Positions 33,281 through 45,796 of a stretch of DNA of 64,000 bases are shown here, piece after piece; position 1 is the first letter of the stretch, and each line of letters starts with the position of its first letter. The notes under the pieces are model-generated. The model made no database searches and was not told the origin of the DNA. It saw only the letters and a program-made list of their open reading frames with translations. A program made the position numbers and the translations under genes. The DNA comes from Symsagittifera roscoffensis (taxonomy: Eukaryota; Xenacoelomorpha; Acoela; Convolutidae), in NCBI RefSeq assembly GCF_963678635.1, contig NC_087069.1, forward strand, positions 620,001 through 684,000, in the 5' to 3' direction.

Positions 33281-33520
33281 ATGGAGTCACTGAATATAAA
33301 CGAAAGAGCTGCATGTCTTGAATGTGGCAGAGAATAAACTCGCTTACACACATCAAGACATCGTAGAACCTGTGGTGTTTTGAAGTGTTCGAACTGTAGT
33401 TTTCATACTCAAAGCAGCGAGGAACTCACTAATCATTTCAAGAAGAAGCATTTCCAACATAATGTTAAAATTTTTACCAAACACACTCCGAGAGAAAGTA
33501 AAGTTAACACTTTTTGTTGA
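33281..33520 (+). pseudogene. C2H2-like zinc-finger gene, unit 1, with nonsense codon
   Basis: ATG 33281, 80 codons to TGA 33,518-33,520, with TAA at 33,335-33,337 in place of the Tyr codon of unit 3. Two finger-like groups are visible: CLECGRE...HTSRHRRTC and CSNCSFHTQSSEELTNHFKK followed by KH (C-x2-C-x12-H-x4-H). A possible donor (TCGGTATGAAT, about 33,534) and acceptor (TTATTCAAAG, about 33,648) lead to a further open stretch ALIDDKTSNNRVKIVVKLSM. It is probably a DNA-binding regulator or transposition factor by analogy; not established. Confidence 0.6.
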
Positions 33521-35933
33521 AAACTTACAAATCGGTATGAATATTAATTTTTACTGAATCTGAAACTCAGTGAAGATAATGTTGAAAAAGTCCTGTAAAA
33601 ATTACAATTTTTTCATCTTAATTCATAATCATTTTTTTTTATTCAAAGGCTCTGATTGACGATAAAACCAGCAACAATCGAGTAAAAATTGTCGTGAAAC
33701 TTTCAATGGAAATAGATCCCAAAATCTTTGATCTACAGTAAAAACTCAATTGGTGGCAAAATTGGGGAGATTTTCTTGCGATAATTTTGTAGAAGTATAT
33801 AACATACGCTGATAAGTTTTTGAGAATTTGCTAAAAAAAATTGTAAAAATTGGGTATTTATGAAACATCGACTAATGAAATGTTTTGTCTTGTTAGCATT
33901 TTAAAGTTTTGCTTGTTTAGTTCCTGTAAAAATGTTAATAGAGAAGTGCAATTTTAAGTAGATATTGGTGTGAATTTTTTCGAAATTATGGTTTTCTACT
34001 GTTTTCTGACAATTTCAGAACAAAAAATGAGAATTGACCAGAAAAAATTGAAAAAAAACATGTTTTTGCTAGCTTGTGAAAACTTCAACTTAATAATACA
34101 CATAAATCTCAACCAAAAATTTACCTCAGTATAGAAAATCTGAGTTGAAACAGCAACATACAGTTATTAGGTTGAGAAAATCACTAAAAGATATTTAGCA
34201 AAAGGCTTATGGTGTTATTTTTGAATCGGATCTTTGGGCACTTTATTTCCTTGATGGTTTCGAGATAATTATACCAAAAGTTAACTTATCAGTTTTTTCT
34301 TGAGAAAAAAAACCCAACATAAAAACTCTCAAATATTTGTATTTATGTGTAATTTACTAAAATAATTGTTATCATTTGATATTTTAGGTATTTTTATCTC
34401 TTATTCAGATGTTTTGAGGATACTTCTTAAGAATCAAACTCAACAACGACATCTTTTGAAAGATGATACAGGGTCCAGAATTCAAAAAATTTGCTTTCAA
34501 GGTCTGCATTTCATTATTTTGGATAAAAACTAACAAAAATTGATAAAGAAAGACTTTTAGAGGAAATAATATAGAGCTTGCTGATATTTTCTATACAAAC
34601 TGATACTTTAGCAGAACCAGATGTAAGATCCCTGAATTATATGACATTTAATATGGAAAGATTCTAAAAGACACACAGTAAAATTTTTGTTCTGGTTAGC
34701 TTCAATATTTTTCAATTAGAAAAATTAGTAGAATTATAGTTCTTTGCGCATTAAATTTCGATTATTAAAGTATTCAATTGTAACAGTTTGTCCCTTAATT
34801 TTTTGTTAAAGTTGATTTTTTTGTTAAGCGTTTTTTAGATTTTTTAGGTGTTGCAGACGGTAGGAATTAGGTTCCCTTGCGTATTTCCGGTGGTTTTCAG
34901 ATTATAACTGATAGAGCTGCTTTTAATTTGTTCTAGAAACTCAACGTAAAAACACACTTTTATATTTTAATTTTTTAAATGTGCTTTTGATTGCTTTAAA
35001 TAGCCCTGATTTTTTCTCACATAGATATTTTTGAGAAAACTTTCGACAAGAATCAAAATTAGAAAGAAATTTAATAATTGCTTTGCAAGAAAAGTGACAG
35101 TTATTGATCTCAAAATCTGTTTTTTTGCTTAAACAGTTTTCTGTTGGAACTGAACAAGGTACTCGAAAGACAATAAATACAATTTAAAACGTATTAATCA
35201 GACGACATCAGTTCTTATTTCATCTCTGCCAGCAAATTGTTCGTTCAATTGATGCTTTTTTCCTCCTAAATTCTCCAGTTCTAACTAAAATTGATTGCAA
35301 AGTGAGTTCAATAGCAAAAACATGTATCCAGCAGAAAACAAGATTCACCATAAGACAAGGAACATTTCTACAGAAAAACCATGAAAACTATGTTTTTAAA
35401 GCAACAGAGAGATAATCATCAGTTATGAAGGAGAATTTGTTGAATTTCGTGTAATATCCACTACACTTTTTGAGCTCATTTTTAAACTTTGTACCTAAAA
35501 ATTTTTTTCAATTAGATCAAAAGCAACAATTCTTTAGTCAAAATTATGAGAGTTCTGCAATTTTTTTCCAAAAACTTAAAATTTTTTCAATTGCTTCCAA
35601 ATACGTCCAATTTTTGCAATTTTTTTCCAAAAACTTTGACTTTTTTTGAAGTTTCAGTAAGTTTGAAGGCATTATGAGCACTCCTTTTAATGTTCAGAAC
35701 CTTATATAACCTGCTTCTGAGCTCATTAGGGTAAGTTTTTTAACATATTTTATGTTTTTGAGTGAAAATTGTGGAAAAAACCATATTTTTGCAAATTTTT
35801 CCAAAAAAATTAAAATTTTTGCAATGTTATTTCCCAAAAACCTCGGCTTTATCGAAGCTTCAGTAGATTTCAGTATTGTTTAAAAAAAGAAAATTATCTA
35901 ATTAATGAGTTATAAGGTACAATTCTGTTATAA

Positions 35934-38909
35934 CTTACAATTCTCCAAAGATCATAAAAAATTGTGGGTATACACACAATAATCTTGGGTTACTTTGTAC
36001 TTTTTGTAAAACTCTTTGGAAACAGAAACAAACAGCGAGATTCTTTATTGTAATCTAAAAAAAGCTGGGAAGAGCTCAACAAATAGCAGCTGCCATAGGG
36101 AAGAGTGATTATTGCAGAAATTGTGGATTTATATAGGAGAAGTAACGCCTATACATTTTTGTTTCAATTGGTTGGGAAGTTTGATGTACACAGTTTTGTT
36201 CGGATCTAAAAATTATTTTAAAATCTGTGAGTATTTCATTCTGATTGGTTAATACCACAAATATTACTGTGAAAGAAGACTCGATTCTGATCGTTTGATA
36301 TCAAAAAAGATAAAACTTTCCTTATGAATAAAGCTGGATTCTGATTGTTTGATAGTTAAGAAGATCAAAACTTCCTTGTAAGTAAGGCTCGATTACGATT
36401 GGTTGATATCAGAAAAGGAAAAAAATTCCTCAATAATAATGCTCGATTCTGATTGTTTGATAGCAAAGCTTTTGAAACACTCATGGTTAAATTGGATGAG
36501 TTTTTTTTCGGCTAGGCTAAATTTCATTCTGATTTTCTTTCACGTTAAAATTAATTGTTTAAGAAACTTGCTTGTTTTTACTTACTTTTATTAATTTTTT
36601 GAGGCTATTCAACTCTTCTCTTTTTAAAAATTTGGGACATTCTAAATCTCCCATTTATTCTTTCTCTAATTATTGAGATGGCGTCACTGAATATAAACGA
36701 AAGAGCTGCATGTCTTGAATGTGGCAGAGAATAAACTCGCTTACACACATCAAGACATCGTAGAACCTGTGGTGTTTTGAAGTGTTCGAACTGTAGTTTT
36801 CATACTCAAAGCAGCGAGGAACTCACTAATCATTTCAAGAAGAAGCATTTCCAACATATTGTTTAAATTTTTACCAAACAGACTCCGAGAGAAAGTAAAG
36901 TTAACACTTTTTGTTGAAAACTTACAAATCGGTATGAATACTAATTTTTACTGAATCTGAAACTCAGTGAAGATAATGTTGAAAAAGTCCTGTAGAAATT
37001 ACAATTTTTTCATCTTAATTCATAATCATTTTTTTTTTATTCAAAGGCTCTGATTGACGATAAAACCAGCAACAATCGAGTAAAAATTGTCGTGAAACTT
37101 TCAATGGAAATAGATCCCAAAATCTTTGATCTACAGTAAAAACTCAATTGGTGGCAAAATTGGGGAGATTTTCTTGCGATAATTTTGTAGAAGTATATAA
37201 CATACGCTGATAAGTTTTTGAGAATTTGCTAAAAAAAAAATGTAAAAATTGGGTATTTATGAAACATCGACTGATGAAATGTTTTGTCTTATTAGCATTT
37301 TAAAGTTTTCCTTGTTTAGTTCCTTTAAAAATGTTAATAGAGAAGTGCAATTTTAAGTAGATATTGGTGTGAATTTTTTCGAAATTATGGTTTTCTACTG
37401 TTTTCTGACAATTTCAGAACAAAAAAATGAAAATTGACCAGAAAAAATTGAAAAAAAAACATGTTTTTGCTAGCTTGTGAAAACTTCAACTTAATAATAC
37501 ACATAAATCTCAACCAAAAATTTACCTCAGTAAAGAAAATCTGAGTTGAAACAGCAACATACAGTTATTAGGTTGAGAAAATCACTTAAAGATATTTAGC
37601 AAAAGGCTTATGGTGTTATTTTTGAATCGGATCTTTGAGCACTTTATTTCCTTGATGGTTTCGAGATAATTATACCAAAAGTTAACTTATCAGTTTTTTT
37701 TGAGAAAAAAAACCCAACATAAAAACTCTCAAATAATTGTATTTATGTGTAATTTACTAAAATAATTGTTATCATTTGATATTTTAGGTATTTTTATCTC
37801 TTATTCAGATGTTTTGAGGATACTTCTTAAGAATCAAACTCAACAACGACATCTTTTGAAAGATGATACAGGGTCCAGAATTCAAAAATTTTGCTTTCAA
37901 GGTCTGCATTTCATTATTTTGGATAAAAACTAACAAAAATTGATAAAGAAAGACTTTTAGAGAAAATAATATAGAGCTTGCTGATATTTTCTATAAAAAC
38001 TGATACCTTAGCAGAACCAGATGTAAGATCCCTGAATTATATGAATGTTAACATGGAAAGATTCTAAAAGACACCCAGTAAAATTTTTGTTCTGGTTAGC
38101 TTCAATATTTTTCAATTAGAAAAATTAGTAGAATTATAGTTCTTTGCGCATTAAATTTCGATTATTAAAGTATTCAATTGTAACAGTTTGTCCCTTAGTT
38201 TTTCGTTAAAGTTAATTTTCGTTCAATTGATGCTTTTTTCCTCCTAAATTCTCCAGTTCTAACTAAAATTGATTGCAAAGTGAGTTCAATAGCAAAAACC
38301 TGTATCCAGCAGAAAACAAGATTCACCATAAGACAAGGAACATTTCTACAGAAAAATCATGAAAACTATGTTTTGAAAGCAACAGAGAGATAATCATCAG
38401 TTATGAAGGAGAATTTGTTGAATTTCGTGTAATATCCACTACACTTTTTGAGCTCATTTTTAAACTTTGTACCTAAAAATTTTTTTCAATTAGATCAAAA
38501 GCAACAATTCTTTAGTCAAAATTATGAGAGTTCTGCAATTTTTTTCCAAAAACTTAAAATTTTTTCAATTGCTTCCAAAACGTCCAATTTTTGCAATTTT
38601 TTTCCAAAAACTTTGACTTTTTTTGAAGTTCAGTAAGTTTGAAGGCATTATGAGCACTCCTTTTAATGTTCAGAACCTTATATAACCTGCTTCTGAGCTC
38701 ATTAGGGTAAGTTTTTTAACATATTTTATGTTTTTGAGTAAAAATTGTGGAAAAAACCATATTTTTGCAAATTTTTCCAAAAAAATTAAAATTTTTGCAA
38801 TGTTATTTCCCAAAAACCTCGGCTTTATCGAAGCTTCAGTAGGTTTCAGTATTATTTAAGAAAAGAAAATTATCTAATTAATGAGTTATAAGGTACAATT
38901 CTGTTATAA
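35934..38909. repeat. Tandem unit 2 (internally deleted)
   Basis: Nearly identical to unit 1 but lacking about 1.66 kb (the equivalent of roughly 31,090-32,760, including the 31.2- and 32.2-kb genes) and about 0.4 kb near 38,220. Its minisatellite lies at 36,235-36,475. Confidence 0.8.
36678..36917 (+). pseudogene. C2H2-like zinc-finger gene, unit 2, with the same nonsense codon
   Basis: Same 80-codon layout as unit 1, including the TAA in GRE(stop)TR, and an extra TAA after QHIV. The shared nonsense mutation shows that units 1 and 2 were duplicated after that mutation. Confidence 0.6.
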
Positions 38910-40970
38910 CTTACAATTCTCCAAAGATCATAAAGAATTGTGCGTATACACACAATAATCTTGGGTTACTTTGTACTTTTTGTAAAACTCTTTGGAAACA
39001 GAAACAAATAGCGAGATTCTTTATTGTAATCTAAATAAAAGCTGGGAAGAGCTCGACAAATAGCAGCTGCCATAGGGAAGAATGATTATTGCAGAAATTG
39101 TGGATTTATATAGGAGAAGTAACGCCTATACATTTTCCTTATAGGGAAAACTCATATAAAACCTTCCATAATTGGTTCTACTTCCATATATTGAAATCGC
39201 GATGACTCATATTGTTTACTTCCATTTTCATTTAACCTCAAAATCATTTCTCTCGTTTTTCCTAATCTGATCAGTTTACTCTTCAAAAATGTATTCAAGA
39301 AAAGATACTAGTCCCATTTATATTGATTTCTCAAAAAATCAAACAAGAATTGGGAGATTTGATTGGTTCCAAAAATCCTACAAGGGAGAAATCCTATTTC
39401 AACTATACTTTGCACATATCCAAAAAACTGTCCCAATTTTTAAGAGAATTTTTGTTTGTTAATAATTGTAAAAGTCAGTAAAGCCTTTCGACGTTTTGCA
39501 TTTGGTAATTGAAATATTATTGGTTCAAACCTATTTTTTCTCACTGAAATTTATGTTTAGAGCTATAATATCTGAGGAAAGTCAGACAAAACATACAACT
39601 TAATCGAAGATGACCTAAAACATTGACCTAATATTAGTTACTTTATCGATTATTGCATAAGAAAATAGGGAAAAACTTATTTAAATACTGTTTTTTTCTA
39701 ATTTTAGATATATTTTGTGCTTATTTGAACAAAATTGGAAACCAGAAGATGGTTGAAATTTTTTAAAATATTTTTTGAACTTCTGAATTTAATTAGTTTT
39801 TTTCACTTTTTTTGATTGGCTACATTAATTTCTAAATGATAGAAAAAGTTTTATGGTGATTACAAAATAAACTAAAAATGATTTAAAAAAATTCGAGATT
39901 TTAAGTTTCTTTGTTTATTTCAGTAAAAGTGACAAGAGTGGCGGATAGATGGCGTTGATGGAGATTGTATTAGTTTTAACTTGTATAGAAACACAGAAAG
40001 TTCAATGGTTTAGTTAAAAACATGGAGAAGAGATTACAAAGAAGAAGAGTACTGCCAGATTTATCAACAATGTTTTTATTTAGAAGAGTTAACTCAGATT
40101 GAGTGGTCTATCAAAAAAAAACAACGGAAGAGCCTATGAAACAAAAATTGAGTTAAGGAACATTATTTTGGTTACTGTTTTGAGTTTGAACACAAATACA
40201 AAGTCTAGATTTGTCAGATTATCTTTTAATCGATTATCCAAGTTTAAAAGACATCCAGTTGATATATTACAATATACCAAAAAGAAAACAAGAAAAATGT
40301 GTGTCTTGATAATTTCTTTTTTCATTGATTAGAAATTGAACAAATCAATAAAACTTTAATCGAAATTTCAAAATTTGATTTGAGTATCGAAACAATAATA
40401 TAAACCAGACAAGAAAATTTAATTATCTCACTTTGGTGTCAAATTAATATGTCAGTTATGGCAGAAAAATTTAGTAAAATAATTGATTGGGAAGTTTCAT
40501 AAACACAGTTTTGTTCGGATCTATAAATTATTGTATCATCTGTTAATGCTTCATTCTGATTGGTTAATACCACAAATATTACTGTAAAAGAAGACTCGAT
40601 TCTGATCGTTTGATATCAAAAAAAGATAAAAATTTCCTTTTGAATAAAATTGGGTTCTGATTTGCTGATATTTAAGAAGATCAAAACTTCGTTGTAAGTA
40701 AGGCTCGATTATGATTTGTTGATATCAGAAAAGGAAAAAATTTCCTCATAAAAAATGTTCGACTCTGATCGGTTGATAGCAAAGCTTTTCTGATTTCGGT
40801 TGATAGCAAAGCTAAATAGCATTCTGATTTTCGTTCACTTTAAAATCAATTGTTCAAGAAATTTGCTGTTTTTATTTACTTTTATTAATTTTTTGAGGCT
40901 ATTCAACTCTTCTTTTTGAAAAATTTGGGACATTCTAAATCGCTCATTTATTCTTTCTCTACTTATTGAG

Positions 40971-41216
40971 ATGGCGTCATTGAATATAAAAGAAAGAGTT
41001 GCATGTCTCAAAGTTGGTAGAGAATACACTCGCTTAGACACATCAAGACATCGTAGAACCTGTGGTGTTTTGAAGTGTTCGAACTGTAACTTTTATACTC
41101 AAAGCAGCGAGGAACTCACTTATCATTTCAAGAAGAAGCCTTTTCAACATAATGTTAAATTTTTTGCTCATCACTCTCCAAACACACTTCGAGAGAAAGT
41201 TAATATTTTTTGTTAA
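40971..41216 (+). CDS. C2H2-like zinc-finger protein, unit 3 (open)
   Basis: 81 codons without a stop: MASLNIKERVACLKVGREYT, RHRRTCGVLKCSNCNFYTQS and SEELTYHFKKKPFQHN. The first finger has lost its second Cys (CLKVG versus CLECG in units 1-2) and the second finger has Pro where units 1-2 have the terminal His. So unit 3 is open but lacks metal ligands, while units 1-2 have ligands but a stop: complementary decay. The upstream minisatellite and downstream exon signals match the other units. Confidence 0.55.
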   Translation: MASLNIKERVACLKVGREYTRLDTSRHRRTCGVLKCSNCNFYTQSSEELTYHFKKKPFQHNVKFFAHHSPNTLREKVNIFC

Positions 41217-42079
41217 AACATAAAATCGGTATGAATATTAATTTTTACTGAATCTGAAACTCAATGAAGATAATGTTGAAAAAATCTAGTAAAAACTACA
41301 ATTTTTTCATCACAATTCATAATCGTTTTTTTTAATTCCAAGGTTTTGATTGATGATAAAACCAGCAACAATCGAGTAAAAATTGTCGTGAAATTTTAAT
41401 GGAAATAGATCCCAAAATCTTTGATCTACAGTAAAAACTCAATTGGTGGCAAACTTGAGGAGATTTTCTTGCGATAATTCTGTAGAAGTATATAACAAAC
41501 GCTGATAAGTTTTCCAGAGTTTATTGAAAAGTTGTAAAAATTGGCTTTTTATGAATCATCGACTAATTGAAATCTTTTGTCTTGTTAGCATTTTAAAGTT
41601 TTTTTTGTTTAGTGCTTGTAAAAGTGTTAATAGAGAAGTGCAATTTTAAGTAGATATTGGTGTGAATTTTTTCGAAATTATGGTTTTCTACTGTTTTCTG
41701 ACAATTTCAGAACAAAAAATGAAAATTGACCCAGAAAAAATGAAAAACTATGTTTTTGCTAACTTGTGAAAACTTCATCTTAATAATATACATACAACTC
41801 AACCAAAAATTTACCTCAGTATAGAAAATCTGAATTGAAACAGCAACATACAGTTATTAGGATGAGAAAAAATGACTTCAAGATATTTAGCAAAAAGTTT
41901 TTGGTATTATTTCTGAATCGGATCTTTGAGCACTTTATTCCATTAATGGTTTTGAAATAATTATACTAAAAATTAACTTATCAGTTTTATCTTGAGAAAA
42001 AAAACCCACCATAAAAACTCTCAAAAACTTGTATTTATGTGTAATTTACTAAGATAATTGTTATCATTTGATATTTTAG

Positions 42080-42267
42080 GTATTTTTATCTCTTATTCAG
42101 ATGTTTTGAGGATAATTATTAAGAAGCAAACTCAACAACGACTTCTTTTGAAAGATGATACAGGGTCCAGAATTCAAAAAGTTTGCTTTCAAGGTCTGCT
42201 TTTCATTATTTTGGATAAAAAACTAATAAAAAATGATAAAGAAAGATTTTTAGAGAAAATAATATAG
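42080..42267 (+). CDS. Candidate exon repeated in the tandem units (FISYSDVLRI)
   Basis: Preceded by TTTGATATTTTAG. Open as GIFISYSDVLRIIIKKQTQQ, RLLLKDDTGSRIQKVCFQGL and LDKKLIKNDKERFLEKII. The equivalents are at about 34,388-34,532 (unit 1) and 37,788-37,930 (unit 2), truncated by a stop after ILDKN. Conserved across units and open, so likely to be coding in the ancestor; family unknown. Confidence 0.4.
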
Positions 42268-42834
42268 AGCTTGCTGATATTTTCTAAACAAGCTGATACT
42301 TTAGCAGAACAAGATGTAACATCCCTGAATTATATGAAATTTAACATGAAAAGATTCTAAAAGACACACAGTAAAATTTTTGTTCTGGTTAGCTTCAATT
42401 TTTTTAATTTAGAAAAATAAGTAGAATTATAGTTCTTTGCGCCTTAAATTTCGGTTATTAAAGTATTCAATTGTAACAGTTTGTCCCTTAGTTTTTCTTT
42501 AAAATGGATTTTTTGTAACATGCTTTTTTAGAAATTTTAGATGTTGCAGACGGTAGGAATTAGGTTCCCTTGCGTATTTCCGGGGGTTTTCAGATTATAA
42601 CTAATACAGCTGCTTTTAATTTGTTCTAGAAACTCAACGTAAAACACCTTTATTTTTTCAATATTTTACATGAGCTTTTGATTGCTTTAACTAGCCCTGA
42701 TTCTTTCTCACATAGATATTTTTGAGAAAACTTTCGACAAGAATCAAAAATAGAAAGAAATGTAATAATTACTTTGCAAGAAAATTGACAGTTAGTGATC
42801 TCAAAATCTGTATTTTTGTTTAAACAGTTTACTG

Positions 42835-42993
42835 TTGGAACTGAACAAGGGAACTCAGAGGAAAATAAGTACAAATTTAAACGTAACAATCAGACAATAT
42901 CAGTTCTTATTTCATCTCTGCCAGCAAATTGTTCGTTCAATTGATGCTTTTCTCCTCCTAAATTCTCCATTTCTAACTAAAATTTATTGCAAA
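42835..42993 (+). CDS. Candidate exon with strong donor (unit 3)
   Basis: Open stretch containing TIRQYQFLFHLCQQIVRSID and FLLLNSPFLTKIYCK, ending at a GTGAGT donor (42,994). The following open stretch NREIIISNEGDFIEFRVISN lies at 43,090-43,160. Same layout, with more stops, at 35,170-35,460 in unit 1. No recognised family. Confidence 0.4.
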
Positions 42994-44880
42994 GTGAGTT
43001 CAATAGCGAAAACATGTATCAAGCAGAAAACAAAAATAAACTTACGACAAAGAAAATTTCTACAGAAAAATCATTAAAATTATGTTTTGAAAGCAACAGA
43101 GAGATAATCATCAGTAATGAAGGAGATTTTATTGAATTTCGTGTAATATCCAATACACTTTTTAAAAAAAATTACCTCAATTTAGTCAATTTTGGCAGTA
43201 AATTATTCAATTCTCATCAATCATCTGAAATTTATTATTATCAACGTGAAAAAATTTTCTCAGGATTTGTATTTTTGTACAAATTTAGGTTACTCTTTGA
43301 GACAAAACTGAGACAAAACTGTTGAATTACGGACTTTCATCCAAAAATTTAACGAATACTGCGCTTTTTTTCAATTGAATTGAGATTCTTATTTGAATGC
43401 TCCCTGGAATGGACAAAAAACGAGTTAATTGCCCAAACAAAAGGTTGAAAATGGAAAAGTTTTCGATAGATTTGATTAATTTTTAATTATATTTCTCAAA
43501 AACTAAGATTAATTTCATTAATTCATTTTTTGAATCAGCTATTATGAACTTTGTATATTTATAGCACCATATAATCTGCTTTCAAGCTCAAACTATGGTA
43601 AACTTTTTCGTAATCAAATATTTTGAGAAAAAATTGTGGAAAAATCCTAATTTTTGTTCAAATGTTTGTATCATTGTCTCAACATGATGCCAATTGAATA
43701 CATTTTGAGCTCATTTTTAAACTTTGTACCTAAAATTTTTTTTCAATTAGATCAGAAGCAACAATTTTTTTGCCAAAATTATGAGATTTCTGCAATTTTC
43801 TTCCAAAAACTTGAATTTCTTGCATTTTCTTCCAAATACTTCCAATTTTTGCAATTTTTTTTCCATAAACTATGGCTTTTTTTGAAGTTTCAGTAAATTT
43901 GAAGGCATTATGAGCACTCCTTTTGATATTCAGAACTTTATATAACCTGCTTCTGAGCTCCTTACGGTAAGTTTTATCATATTTTTTTTTGTTTTTGAGT
44001 GAAAATTGTGGAAAAAACCATATTTTTGCAAAGTTTTTTCCCAAAACCTCGGCTTTATCGAAGTTTCATTAGGTTTCAGTATTGTTTCAAAAAAGGAATT
44101 TATCTAATTAATGAGTTATAAGGTCGAATTCTAAAAAATCTTTTCGTGTTTTGAAGTTTTTTTTGAAAAGTTTTCGTCCATCTTACCATTGACTTACCGT
44201 GACCCAAGAAAGAAACCTAACACTTCCATTACACAAGCTACACGTAATACTCACCAATTACATAACGCGTGCTGAGATTTTTCCCAAAAAACAAGGCATT
44301 TCTACACAAAATTGAAAAAATACCGTTTTCTTACCATTACACTGAAACCTTACCATTCACTATCTTAATACATTGGGAAATATATTCTCTATCTTTTTTT
44401 GAGTTCTTAATTCCCTACACTGAATCCTTATACACAATGAAAACAAAAAAATCATAAAAAATGGTAAGATCGGGCGCCAAAATTTTTTCTGAAACTTAAC
44501 ATCTCAAACCTTACCATCTTAATTAGGAAACTTATTCTCTATCTTAATACATAGAAAATTTATTCCCTATCTTAATGAGTTTTTGATTCCCTACAATAAA
44601 TTTCTGTTCTATAGGGAAATCTATACACCATACATGGGAAATTCGGAGGCCGAAAAAAACCTTACCATCTGAAACTTACTATCTGAAACCTGCTATCTCA
44701 ATACATTGGGAAACCTATTCCCTATTTTAACACATTGGGAAATCTAAAGCCTATTTAAATACATAGGGTGCTGACCGGATGCTCTCTAGTTTATGTTAAT
44801 TGTCACATTGTTAATACATGCATGGCGGTCAGCGCAACCCCCCCCCCCCCCCCCCCACTGCGTGATGAACTGCTCCAACA

Positions 44881-45458
44881 TATACTACTCTTATCACCAA
44901 CACTGGCAATGGAATCTGGAAAGGGAACCTGTTCATTTCAATTACATGGAAACTATAGCAAGAACTTCTATCATTCCATCTCGTCAAAACCAATTTATTC
45001 AGGAAAATGTTTTCAATAATGCACCAATCAGAAGAGTAGCTGTTGCAATGAACGCAAATTCAGCTGTTGTGGGATATTTTTATGAAAATCTTTTCAATTA
45101 TCAACAATTTCATTTGAGAGAGATTAGAATTACTCCGGCCGGAAGAGCAACTTTTTCATTAGATACAATTTCTCCTTGTCGCCCCTATTTTGCAACATTG
45201 AAAGCAATGTAGTTTAACGAAGATTTTTAAGCTTTTCCTATGGAAGGTTTTCAAAATCACTTTATTCTAGTTGTCGACTTGACGTCAATAGAGGATGCAG
45301 CTCAACAATTGCATTATCCAGAACTTAGTGGAGAACGCTTGAGATTAAAAATCTTTTTTCAATTTCCCTTGGAGCAAGTAACGGAATTGATAGTCTTGGG
45401 AGATAGACTATCAAACATTCAAATCGTTAAATTCGGAACAGTCGCTATAAACGTTTAA
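44881..45458 (+). pseudogene. Major capsid protein (Polinton B), 3' part
   Basis: Resumes directly after the right end of the 21.7-kb element: YSYHQHWQWNLEREPVHFNY, IPSRQNQFIQENVFNNAPIR and NYQQFHLREIRITPAG. After a stop at 45,212, the final block FILVVDLTSIEDAAQQLHYP to 45,458 matches CFDLTSTQQAAHDFLHPEL of copy A. About 40 codons between the two blocks differ in length from copy A. Confidence 0.82.
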
Positions 45459-45796
45459 TTTTTTTGAATTTTCAGGTTCCTCTAAAATTTTTGTAAATTT
45501 TTTATTAGACTTTCCTTCGTTTTTGCCTCTGTACTATGTATTTAAATTTTCTTCAGTTTTAAAACTCGAGAAAAATAGAGAACGAATGCTGTTTAATTGA
45601 AAACTCGAGACATTTCTTCCACCTAGACTATAAAACAGAGTTTAATTCGCTACATAAGGCTTGTGTATGGGACTTTGTTGTTTCATTTCCTAAATGCGAA
45701 TAAGTCATTATTATTTCTTGTTTTCTATCCCAAAGTAGACTATCAAACTATCAGCTTCTTCGCTTTTAAGGTGTAAATCAGCCTACAATTGCAAAG

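Larger units (their letters stand above)
30877..35933. repeat. Tandem unit 1 of the 21.7-kb element
   Basis: The unit begins CTTACAATTCTCCAAAG and ends with TAATGAGTTATAAGGTACAATTCTGTTATAA. The same start occurs at 35,934 (unit 2) and 38,910 (unit 3). Unit 1 is the most complete, with the 31.2-kb gene, the 32.2-kb exon, the minisatellite, the zinc-finger gene and later candidate exons. Units 1 and 2 are nearly identical where both are present; unit 3 is more diverged. Confidence 0.8.
38910..44130. repeat. Tandem unit 3, continuous with the right inverted arm
   Basis: Starts with the same CTTACAATTCTCC word. It contains ATG-bearing but deleted copies of the 31.2-kb gene (39,289-39,462) and the 32.2-kb exon (39,925-40,120), a minisatellite (40,550-40,815), the zinc-finger gene and the later exons, then runs into the terminal sequence that forms the right TIR. 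More diverged from units 1 and 2 than those are from each other. Confidence 0.75.
23150..44880. mobile_element. 21.7-kb element with long inverted arms, nested in the Polinton capsid gene
   Basis: Both ends read TGTTGGAGCAGTTCA inward and are flanked by TA (23,148-23,149 and 44,881-44,882). A G/C-homopolymer patch and GCTGACCGCCATG follow inward at each end, then shared subterminal words such as AATGTATTAAGATAGGGAAT. The left arm (to about 26,680) is inverted and collinear with the right arm back to about 40,500, at roughly 70-85% by eye. The interior has three tandem units, CCAAT-rich minisatellites and several small unrecognised genes. No transposase was identified. The intact capsid flanks give unusually clear boundaries. 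Confidence 0.8.
40500..44880 (-). repeat. Right inverted arm of the 21.7-kb element
   Basis: Reverse-complement partner of 23,150-26,680. Ends in GCATGGCGGTCAGCG, a 19-C run (44,838-44,856), then TGAACTGCTCCAACA. An extra about 20-bp piece (CATGTATTAACAATGTGACA as read from the end) distinguishes it from the left end. Confidence 0.75.

Noticed and set aside
44768-44880. Open frames rich in Pro that run through the poly-C tract into the capsid sequence
   Set aside because: The Pro run is the translated C homopolymer of the transposon end; the capsid part begins only at 44,881.
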